Assembly (NCBI GenBank): GCA_035772405.1
Contig: JAYKKM010000180.1
Span: 518,501-582,500, forward strand
Length of the DNA stretch: 64,000 bases
From: Chrysogorgia sp. JL179-B06
Lineage: Eukaryota > Cnidaria > Anthozoa > Scleralcyonacea > Chrysogorgiidae
Reading direction: 5' to 3'
The notes beneath the pieces were generated by a model. It searched no databases. It had not been told where the DNA came from and worked only from the letters and a program-made list of their open reading frames with translations. The translations under genes and the position numbers were made by a program. Positions 55,448-64,000 of this stretch are shown here, piece after piece (the first letter of the stretch is position 1; each line of letters opens with the position of its first letter).

Positions 55448-56320
55448 TTAGCTATTTAGTGGATGCCTAACCTTCTGAAATATATGAGAAAAACAAAAAG
55501 AAAGGTAGAAACTGCGTTCTGCTGGATGGGACAATGGAGAACAGCGTGAAGAAGCCATGATAGTATTGATGAGTTCAGCTGGGTGTAATTCACCAGGAGG
55601 TGGAGAAGGTAACAAGGTTAGGTCAGGATGGTAACAGGTTGGTGAATTATGGGAGTGGTCGGTAAAGAGTGATCGGTTTTGGCAAGTTATAGTGATGTTT
55701 TTATCTAGATGTACACAATGTATGTCTGTCGTCTGAAAATGGATTTTGTCCCATCCAGCAGGAAGAATTTGAGAGAGTTGATCATGTGACACTTGGAAGC
55801 GTAAAAAGGTACGAGAGTTAGAGATGAGAGAGTGAAGAGATGGCAATGAACAGGATCGATGAAACAAAACAAAAAACTCTGCAGGCGAACAAAAAATCTT
55901 TACAGACATTCTCCTCCCAGCTTCTGCGGCTTCATCCTTTCGTCCTCGTCTTGTGTATAACGCTCTCCTGATTTCATTACCAATGTCAACTGCCAGATCG
56001 ACTCTAGTGTGACTCCGAAGAGACCACAACCAGGAGTACTGATCAGGCAATGTACCGACATAGATAAGTGGAAAACAGGAGAGGGTTACAGCCACATGGT
56101 TCGTTTGGTTTGTTTGTAGTTCGTCAATGTTTGTCAGTCGTTGATATGCGTTAGGATCATTGGGATTCACTCCCTCCCCCAATCTTCTGTAAAAGAACAT
56201 TTCTTTTCCTGCAGGTATTGGCCAAAAATACTCTCTTACAGCTGCTGTGAACTCCACCCATACCACTCCTGCTGTATCGAAGTTTGCCCGCGTGCGTATT
56301 TTGAATAGATCTATCGGAGA
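55448..56320 (-). CDS. Hypothetical protein, 272 residues or more
   Basis: The longest ATG frame begins at 56266 (MVWVEFTAAVREYFWPIPAG); the frame is open further upstream to about 56320, so an exon start after a TTTTTTAATCTCCGATAG acceptor is possible. The first half has an ordinary protein composition (RRLGEGVNPNDPNAYQRL, LIYVGTLPDQYSWLWSLRSH); the second half is rich in His, Ser and Pro. No signal peptide or domain recognised. It may be part of a spliced gene or a retroelement fragment. Confidence 0.45.
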   Translation of the reverse strand, partial: SPIDLFKIRTRANFDTAGVVWVEFTAAVREYFWPIPAGKEMFFYRRLGEGVNPNDPNAYQRLTNIDELQTNQTNHVAVTLSCFPLIYVGTLPDQYSWLWSLRSHTRVDLAVDIGNEIRRALYTRRGRKDEAAEAGRRMSVKIFCSPAEFFVLFHRSCSLPSLHSLISNSRTFLRFQVSHDQLSQILPAGWDKIHFQTTDIHCVHLDKNITITCQNRSLFTDHSHNSPTCYHPDLTLLPSPPPGELHPAELINTIMASSRCSPLSHPAERSFYLSFCFSHIFQKVRHPLNS

Positions 56321-56679
56321 TTAAAAAATAATAAAATATTACAACGTATTTAAGAAATTGTTTACGATCAAAAAGCCGTCTTTAGACGAGGATACAAAAC
56401 GAATATACACTATACTTACTCTCTCGTTTGAAAATAAAAACTTCCATAGTTTTCAACAAAAAAGAAACGTAGACAATGAAACAGGAGTCCATCTTCGAAA
56501 AGATGTACTTGCAGGGAATGTAGAATTGTATAACATTGATCAACGCGCCAACGCGTGTCTTTGAGCCAGCACTAAAGTGGACAGCAAACATCATCACGCG
56601 TGGGGTTAATCTCGCGGGCCCGTACGTGGCCGATATTCTGTACAATTCTCGATCGTGTCTTATAGACGCCCTGGTCGGC

Positions 56680-56757
56680 TATGATAATCTCGATCAATAT
56701 ATAACCGTTTTCAATTCTGAAAACAGATTTGGAATTAGCGAGTCAAAATACATACTC
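56680..56757 (+). repeat. Isolated copy of the 44.5-kb exon-like unit
   Basis: Same core as the units at 44697 and 44900 (TCGATCAATATATAACCG, CAGATTTGGAATTAGCGAGT). It lies in an ORF from 56536. Its presence 12 kb away argues for a dispersed sequence. Confidence 0.7.
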
Positions 56758-56869
56758 GGACTCGGATTTCTATTTCCTCAAAAAATTATGTCTCTTGTGA
56801 CGGTTCAATTTAATCTGAGTATCTAGTTACCAGTGCCACATTTTCCGATGCCGCGCATGAGGACGGTTG

Positions 56870-56871
<2 letters not shown>

Positions 56872-56902
<31 letters not shown>
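56872..56902 (+). repeat. (TA)n microsatellite
   Basis: About 15 TA units. Confidence 0.95.
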
Positions 56903-56906
<4 letters not shown>

Positions 56907-56979
56907 ATAAAGCCGATGCGAGATCAGGATCCGCTTGGATCTCGCGTGATAAGGGACTAAACGCCGGTCGATATTAGCA

Positions 56980-57016
56980 CCCTCGCCCTTCGGCCGGCGC
57001 TTCGCGCCGGGCGAGG
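56980..57016. repeat. GC-rich hairpin
   Basis: CCTCGCCC pairs with GGGCGAGG, and inside GGCGC-TTC-GCGCC forms a second stem. It stands out in AT-rich DNA, about 480 bp upstream of the Rap2 start. Function unknown. Confidence 0.6.
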
Positions 57017-57493
57017 GGATAAAGTACCACTGGTGTAAATGGAGAGCGAAATATGGGGTCCTATAGGGATATTTAGGAAATTTTGGGATGCTTAACGACA
57101 TTCGGTATGATAGATAACATTGATTCAAAACGCCCAAAACAAAGAATTTGGAAATAAATTTTGTGAAATATCCATTTCAACAGTAATACAAATTAAGAAT
57201 TTTTACCTTGTTTTTTTGTAAGTCCATTCCCTGCATTTTCGGGATTTTTTGTGAGCGCAATAGCGCATACAATTATCACTCTCTGGTTAAATCAGTCACG
57301 GCTGAATGTTATCCTCATCATCCGGATGCCGCGCCTAGAAGTTCGGTGACGAGCGGACTTCGGGTTTGCTGGCTGTTGGGTTTCGACAATTTTGACAATG
57401 AATTAAATCGGTAACGAAGTCGAATCAGCAACAATTGAACCAATCCCATAGTTCTTTCTCCTTGTTTTTCTTGATAAATATTTGAGTTACAAG
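57017..57493 (+). other. Upstream region of Rap2
   Basis: Likely promoter and 5' UTR. A pyrimidine-rich tract just before the ATG (CTTTCTCCTTG...TTACAAG) could be a 3' splice site of a 5'-UTR intron. Confidence 0.4.
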
Positions 57494-58054
57494 ATGTCTG
57501 GGGGACGCATGAAGGAATACAAAGTTGTTGTTCTTGGTTCAGGTGGAGTGGGAAAGAGTGCTCTAACAGTCCAATTTGTTACCGGAAAGTTTGTTGAAAA
57601 GTATGATCCAACAATTGAGGACTTTTACAGAAAGGAGATTGAAGTGGACAACATTCCATCGGTTCTGGAGATTCTCGATACCGCGGGAACTGAACAGTTC
57701 GCGTCCATGAGAGACTTGTATATAAAAAATGGCCAGGGCTTTCTTCTGGTGTTCTCAATAATTAACCAACAGACATTCCAAGATCTAAGAGTTATGAGAC
57801 AACAGATATTGCGAGTAAAAAACACAGACTCCGTTCCAATGATACTGGTTGGAAACAAGTGTGATGTCTATGACGAACGCGAGGTGAATGCCATCGAAGG
57901 TAAAGACTTAGCGGCAGAATGGGGTTGTCCATTTTACGAATCATCCGCCAAGACTAAACAGAATGTTGATGAAGTGTTTGCGGAAGTTGTCCGTAGAATG
58001 AAAACTGCACAACATAGTTCATCGTCACAAAATAGCTGCTGTGTAATTTTATAG
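57494..58054 (+). CDS. Rap2: Rap2-type small GTPase
   Basis: Intronless frame of 186 residues, close to the usual 183 of Rap2. Motifs: [11 protein letters not shown] (P-loop), [16 protein letters not shown] (switch I, with Phe at the position that is Phe in Rap2 and Ser in Rap1), [13 protein letters not shown] (switch II, Thr in place of Ras Gln61), NKCD and ESSAK (guanine binding), and the C-terminus SQNSCCVIL, where CVIL is a prenylation box (Leu favours geranylgeranyl) with a second Cys for palmitoylation. Cycles between GDP and GTP at membranes and controls adhesion and cytoskeleton in animals. An internal ATG at 57509 would remove the first five residues and start MKEYKVV, closer to the family start. 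No coding introns. Confidence 0.95.
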   Translation: MSGGRMKEYKVVVLGSGGVGKSALTVQFVTGKFVEKYDPTIEDFYRKEIEVDNIPSVLEILDTAGTEQFASMRDLYIKNGQGFLLVFSIINQQTFQDLRVMRQQILRVKNTDSVPMILVGNKCDVYDEREVNAIEGKDLAAEWGCPFYESSAKTKQNVDEVFAEVVRRMKTAQHSSSSQNSCCVIL

Positions 58055-58557
58055 AATATTCTATAAGCACAAATAGCAAACGCATGTCTGGGCCATCTGT
58101 TTAACACAACAGTGACACTCTCGCTCGCAGTATTTGTCAGAATGTCAAAGACTTCAATTTCATGACTTATTATAACAAGACATTCTAATATAAATTTCGC
58201 CAAATCTTGTAAGAACGGCTTATGTTCGACCTCTATAATGTTTCTGGCCTTTTAGTTAGCTGCATACTTACACTTCAAAAACTTCATATATGGTCCATTT
58301 AATACGAATTTTTAGGGTAATACTGTTGAAATTTTTAATTAATATAATAATCTTAAGTTAGTTATTATAATTATGCTCCATAGTTTTAGTTAAGTTCTTT
58401 TGCACAGAATTTTTGAGTCTGCTTTGTTTTATTTTCTTTGATAATCTACATCATTAGATTGGTCAGTTATGTTGCCATACAGTATTCTGCATCACAGACC
58501 CTTGAAATGTGAGGGCATTGTGCTAGAATCATTTGTTTAATAGATTGTTTTAGTTTA

Positions 58558-58563
58558 AATAAA
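58558..58563 (+). terminator. Probable polyadenylation signal of Rap2
   Basis: AATAAA about 500 nt after the Rap2 stop; GT/T-rich sequence follows. The 3' UTR would run from 58055 to about 58585. Confidence 0.5.
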
Positions 58564-58764
58564 TTAATTTTCACATCTGAAATTGAGATACCTGTATGTC
58601 TGATGTATTGGTACCTCTAAAATCTCAGGCAAGACCAAGCCAACTTCTAATACTGTTTGTAACTACACATCCAGAAATATTCAGGCTTGTTACAAGATAT
58701 GTTTCCTGTAAGCTTAGTTTATTAGATGTATCACTCTTTAGGTGAATGGAATACCCAACAGGTT

Positions 58765-59461
58765 GGCGTACGGGCAACATTTTCTAGGGGGGCTGAGCAT
58801 AACTTGCCCGAATAAATGATGACCTCAATATTACTGAAGAACTCGAATTGCCATCGTTTAGCCTAAGCATTATTACACGTTTTTCATTAATGTATATGAA
58901 CATGCATTGGAAACACGTACATCAGGGGGTTGGGGGGCATGCTCCCCCGAGAAAATTTTTGATACCCTGAAAGTGTATTTCCTGCAATTTGAGGGAATTT
59001 TTCTCGTTTTTGCAGCCGCGGCAGTGTGCAGGATTCGAAGTATTTAATTACTGTTAAAGTAACACAGATTTTCCAAATTTAGACCGCGTGGATATCTCTC
59101 CTGAAGAGAATACGTTGCACGACGGCAGAAGAGAAGGAAGGAAAAGCAAACCAAATGTATTAGGTATATTCAAGTTGATATATTCAAGTTGAATATACAA
59201 GATTACGTTTAGACAACGCCCAAACCAAGGTCTGGCTATATGCCACTTTTAACCATTGCTAAACGATGAACAACAATGAAATCCCAGATTTCCCTCAATG
59301 AGAATCCGTTATAATGTAATTAAGTTGCATTCAAATATTAGAATAATTTAATACAGGACCCTTTTTGCCTGAATGACAAGACCATTTTTGCCCGAATAGA
59401 GCTAATTTTCTGACAACTGGGGGAGCTGCAGCCTGCCCCAGCCCCCCCGTCTCGTACGCCT
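58765..59461. mobile_element. Element with GGCGTACG inverted ends
   Basis: Left GGCGTACGGG..AGGGGGGCTGAGC and right GCAGCCTGCCCCAGCCCCCC..CGTACGCC are inverted copies. No certain target duplication. No ORF of note. Confidence 0.55.
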
Positions 59462-59898
59462 ATGTTCTGAGGGGCCTATGATTTAAGGCCGAGACCCGAA
59501 AGACTTACCATTTGCTGATATTATTGCAAAGGCAGCACTTTCTCCTCAATTATTTTTACGACCCTGAGTGGTGTGTCTCCCAGCTCATAGACTGCATGTG
59601 TGGTAAACATGCACTAGGCCCAACAGCTGGTTTTTTAAGTGCTTACTTTGTACATGTATGGTGGTCTTTCTTGTGGCACACAATCAAAATCCTCCTGCTG
59701 ATTAAAAATAATGTGCTTTCATACAAAACATATTTCACTTTGTAAATAGCCGGCCACAATGTCTGAAGAAAAGTTACTTAAGTGTTTTCCATTTACAGTA
59801 CCAGTATTGTCAAAATTACAATGTTAATTAAATTTTTCCAATGGGTTTGGTGACAAAATCTGATACAATGAACAATAATACAGTAAAAATAATGACCA
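59462..59898. other. No gene seen
   Basis: AT-rich sequence with no supported gene. It lies between the 3' end of Rap2 and the minisatellite. Confidence 0.4.
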
Positions 59899-60568
59899 TA
59901 ATAGAGAAAACTCTACTTGACCACAATAGAGAAAACTCTACTCAACCACAATAGAGAAAACTCTACTTGACCAAAGTAGAGAAAACTCTACTCAACCACA
60001 ATAGAGAAAACTCTACTTGACCAAAGTAGAGAAAACTCTACTCAACCACAATAGAGAAAACTCTACTCAACCACAATAGAGAAAACTCTACTTGACCAAA
60101 GTAGAGAAAACTCTACTCAACCACAATAGAGAAAACTCTACTCAACCACAATAGAGAAAACTCTACTTGACCAAAGTAGAGAAAACTCTACTCAACCACA
60201 ATAGAGAAAACTCTACTTGACCAAAGTAGAGAAAACTCTACTCGACCACAATAGAGAAAACTCTACTCGACCACAATAGAGAAAACTCTACTCGACCACA
60301 ATAGAGAAAACTCTACTCGACCACAATAGAGAAAACTCTACTCGACCACAATAGAGAAAACTCTACTCGACCGCAATAGAGAAAACTCTACTTGACCAAA
60401 GTAGAGAAAACTCCACTCGACCAGAGAAAACTCTACTCAACCACAATAGAGAAAACTCTACTTGACCAAAGTAGAGAAATTAACTCTACTCAACCACAAT
60501 AGAGAAAACTCTACTTGACCAAAGTAGAGAAAACTCTACTCAACCACAATAGAGAAAACTCTACTTGA
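59899..60568 (+). repeat. 25-bp minisatellite, ~26 units, with hairpin core
   Basis: The units ACCACAATAGAGAAAACTCT-ACTTG and ACCAAAGTAGAGAAAACTCT-ACTCA alternate, so the higher-order period is often 50 bp; a third type ending ACTCG is clustered at about 60240-60380. Every unit holds TAGAG-AAAA-CTCTA, a small perfect hairpin. Confidence 0.95.
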
Positions 60569-60771
60569 CAACCCAATACCATTATTCTCCACCACAGAGT
60601 CCATTGTCCCACAGTTATTCTCAGCCTGTTTCAATACTGATATTTTTTACCAATGTTCACAGTATAATTATTAGAAGAAATAATATCATGGCATATACAG
60701 TAAACCCAACCTAAAGATTGAATAGGAGTACATTGAATGGTGCAACAATATTTCAAGATTTAATTGATATT

Positions 60772-63067
60772 TTATACTAGTTCATATTTGGATTTTCGTT
60801 GAATATGTGTTGCAAAACATCCAGCACAGGCAACTGCAATGATCTGAAAATATAAAAACATCTTAATGAAAAAGTAATGTCATGAATTTTATAAAAATTA
60901 ACAGTGGGATGCACTTTTCACTGTCTATTGACTATTCTACTTATACCAATTAAACACAACAGTAACACGTGTACTATACTAATAGTGTAACTTTATATGA
61001 TCAACAGACTGCTGGTAATTGAGCCTATGCATAATGAGAACCATGCACATGTACCACAAAAAGGAATTTAGGGCTTTTGATTGGTTCTTTTGACTGGGGT
61101 CGCCAAATAAATACACATATATAATGTAGATGAAATAATGAAATGCCAGCAATTTGTACTATATCATAACCTACGTTCTTGAATTACCACTGAGAAAACT
61201 CTGGGACAATGCTATCTCAGTTTATAATTGAAAGATATATAGTGCTGGCATGTTTATTAAGCAACTGACGTTGCTACACTCAAGTACAGTAACACTATCA
61301 TCCCATGAGCAACAATTAAGTGCTACTTTACTGTGATGAAAAAATCATATATCCAATTTTGATTCTATTAAAAGTATTTTCAAAATGAGATTATGGCTTT
61401 CTCTGTTTCTCAATACCTCATCTCGTTCCAGCTGGTCAGGTTTATGACACATGCAAATTAGATGCTCCCTATGATGTCATTTACTAACAGACTAAATAAA
61501 ACAATGTGTGTAAGAATCTTTGAATCTATCCACTGCTATAAACCTTGTTTGATAGAGGAGAAATAAACAATTGTTGTATTTACAAATAGAAAAGATCTGA
61601 CACCAAGCAATCATGGGAACAACATACTGTACACAGCTAGTGGAGTAATACTTTCCTCAATTTTTTCTTTCAACACATTCTATCTATTATTTGCAGAGAT
61701 ATTCCCCATTTTGTGAATAAAATTCTCATTTTGTGAATGAAAAGTCTCTTGAGAAATATTATGAAAATACTTTAAGATAAAATCAAAATTGGATAGATGA
61801 TTTTTTCATCACAGCTGTACATGAAGAGCACTTTAAATCTAAGAGTTAATTTTTTACAAATGTATACCATCATGCAGCTTAATTTTAAATGTTTTCACCT
61901 GATTGACATTGCCAGAGAATACACTAAAGTTGGATGTTGCACATAATATTTTTGGAACAAGTTAACTTTTCTAATGAAAAGTTAATACATTAAAAATGTT
62001 AATACATTTAGGATATTGAGCAACTGGGTATAACTTTTTCCAAACCTGACAAACTTACTGTTAGTTCAATACCTACAATGCAGTGACACAGTACTGATAT
62101 GAAATGTAAGAATATTTTTGTGCATTCAGCATGTAGGGTGACCAATGAGGGTCCAAATGTTGAAAAACATTACTGTGCAGTATATGTCTCACCTGAATCA
62201 ATGCAACACCTAAAGCTCCAGAAGCTAGTACATAAAACTTTGATTGAAAGAAGTTGGTTATTGATTCAATACAGCCCTTTAAAATAATGAGAACATGACT
62301 GTCATAAAAATACATGCAACCAGGTGAGGGGCGGCGTGGCCCACCGGGAGATTTCCTGGTGGGCACCCGAAAATCTGGTGATGGTGGGCCCCAAACAATG
62401 ACACACCCTGCTCTCCCGCTGTGAGTAGTGGGCCTCTATAAAATAGTTTCCCGGGCCCTATTTTTGAGCCACGCCGCCGCTGCATGCAACAGTGTATTTA
62501 AAAGTTTAAAATACAGATTCTACATGTAGAATTCCTATCCCAATTACCCTCATCACACAATAATGCTTTGTTTTATTTCAGAAATAACAGTTGATTTCAA
62601 TGTTGTTTCTACTGTAAGTACTAATAGTGTAATGTCATTTTGGATAATTACTATCTTTCCAGTAAATTAAGGTACATTTAATTATGATTTAATTTATGCT
62701 ACTTATATTAAATTGCCTAGTTCTTATTTGTATGCATCATCGGAAAATTAGGCTAGCGTTTTTTTCGATTTCTGAACCCCGGCATGTACAATAAGCTGAG
62801 ACAATCACAATGAAGTCCCTGTCTATAATTTCAGGCTTAGTTAATCATGGATACCCTTTGTTTGAATGGTCTAAGTGAATGCCATATCAACATACAGTAC
62901 AATACCTTTCTATATATCTTCATTGGAGGATCAGTGTTATTACTGTTACATCCACTTTTTTGAATTTTGCAGCAGCTTTCAGGGACTGAATTAATTGTGT
63001 GATTAAAATGGTCATTCCATGTCACATTGAACCAATCACTATAATTTCTATTCCCACAGCAATGAAA
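60772..63067 (-). CDS. Tetraspanin, last three coding exons
   Basis: Exons 63067-62906, 62276-62193 and 60843-60772 (minus), all phase 0 and GT-AG. The first reads FHCCGNRNYSDWFNVTW and VPESCCKIQKSGC, the CCG and PxSCC motifs of the tetraspanin large extracellular loop. The second reads GCIESITNFFQSKFYVLASG and GALGVALIQ, and the third IIAVACAGCFATHIQRK, together the last loop Cys, the fourth membrane helix and the tail. The end KYELV-stop has a YxxPhi-type sorting motif. Tetraspanins organise membrane partner proteins. Exons for helices 1-3 must lie beyond position 64000 or in the gap filled by repeats. The 2 kb intron contains a TIR element and a hAT-like MITE lies 3' of the LEL exon. Confidence 0.88.
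61331..61814. mobile_element. Non-autonomous element in a tetraspanin intron
   Basis: Begins CTGTGATGAAAAAATCAT and ends in complement at 61814, with arms of about 45 bp (ATCCAATTTTGATT inside). A second inverted block (AAAGTATTTTCA) lies in both arms. Target duplication unclear. Confidence 0.65.
62313..62490. mobile_element. hAT-like MITE, 162 bp
   Basis: The element at 62321-62482 begins CAGGTGAGGGGCGGCGTGG and ends CCACGCCGCCGCTG, flanked by CATGCAAC (62313-62320, 62483-62490), an 8-bp duplication. GC-rich. Located in the intron between the first two tetraspanin exons listed. Confidence 0.8.
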
Positions 63068-63230
63068 CTAAAGAGGATCAACATAATAAGAAATAATAAA
63101 AAAAAACATCATGGTACACAATGGTGATCATGAAAGCTCATATCCTCCAGGACTCACAATCCTTTTTTCTTTTCATTTTAATGAACTTTACGATCAGAGC
63201 AATGTATATATTACAACAATATCAACCTAC

Positions 63231-63231
63231 A

Positions 63232-63283
<52 letters not shown>
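63231..63283 (+). repeat. (TA)n microsatellite, left part
   Basis: TA repeat interrupted by the hAT copy at 63284; continues at 63726. Confidence 0.95.
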
Positions 63284-63963
<680 letters not shown>

Positions 63964-64000
63964 CAGATTGCAAAAACTATGGCAAACGAGATATCAACAT

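Noticed and set aside
55225..55470. Poly-Asn protein
   Set aside because: Translation of an (AAT)n microsatellite.
59512..59745. 77-residue plus-strand ORF
   Set aside because: No similarity noticed and no supporting signals; likely chance.
59899..60568. CRISPR-like array
   Set aside because: Units are contiguous 25-bp repeats without variable spacers, in a eukaryotic setting; it is a minisatellite.

Overview
The window is eukaryotic and most likely from an early-branching marine invertebrate such as a cnidarian or sponge. The evidence is AT-rich sequence, GT-AG introns, metazoan gene families (EGF-repeat receptor, tetraspanin, Rap2) and a dense mix of LINEs, a BEL/Pao element, hAT, Tc1/mariner, Harbinger-like and 9-bp-TSD elements. 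The exact taxon cannot be read from the sequence alone. No rRNA, tRNA or CRISPR array was seen.

Host genes. (1) A 2-exon gene of unknown function, 99 residues, minus strand (6.0-6.5 kb). (2) A receptor-like gene with signal peptide, 11 EGF repeats, one membrane helix and a short tail; it has 7 exons over 7.8-25.3 kb, and its last intron (10.4 kb) is filled with transposons. (3) A 12-exon gene at 49.8-54.9 kb encoding an 834-residue protein of unknown function that may derive from an RNase-H-fold transposase; its reading frame is broken only at a run of eight Cs. (4) An unrecognised minus-strand ORF at 55.4-56.3 kb. (5) An intact Rap2-type small GTPase at 57.5-58.1 kb. (6) The last three coding exons of a tetraspanin, minus strand, 60.8-63.1 kb. 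Two coding-like but frameshifted stretches face each other at 45.1-46.2 kb.

Mobile DNA. The most notable element is a 6.8 kb transposon (16903-23695) with long inverted ends, arrays of 21-bp subterminal repeats and a 6-bp target duplication. It carries two convergent genes: an intact HECT-type E3 ubiquitin ligase with its catalytic Cys, and a frameshifted DDE integrase/transposase. Both proteins begin with a Cys4 zinc ribbon. A Tc1/mariner derivative is nested between the two genes. The ends, target duplication and integrase fit the eukaryotic IS3-like (IS3EU) type as I remember it; the HECT cargo is the most interesting feature.

From about 30 to 41.7 kb there is a stack of nested insertions. 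A minus-strand LINE is split by a plus-strand LINE and by a BEL/Pao LTR retrotransposon; the BEL element is split by a 9-bp-TSD element, which itself holds a TA-flanked palindromic MITE. At least fifteen further small elements have ends and target duplications readable to the base. The right end holds a 25-bp minisatellite and long (TA)n tracts, one of which received a hAT insertion.
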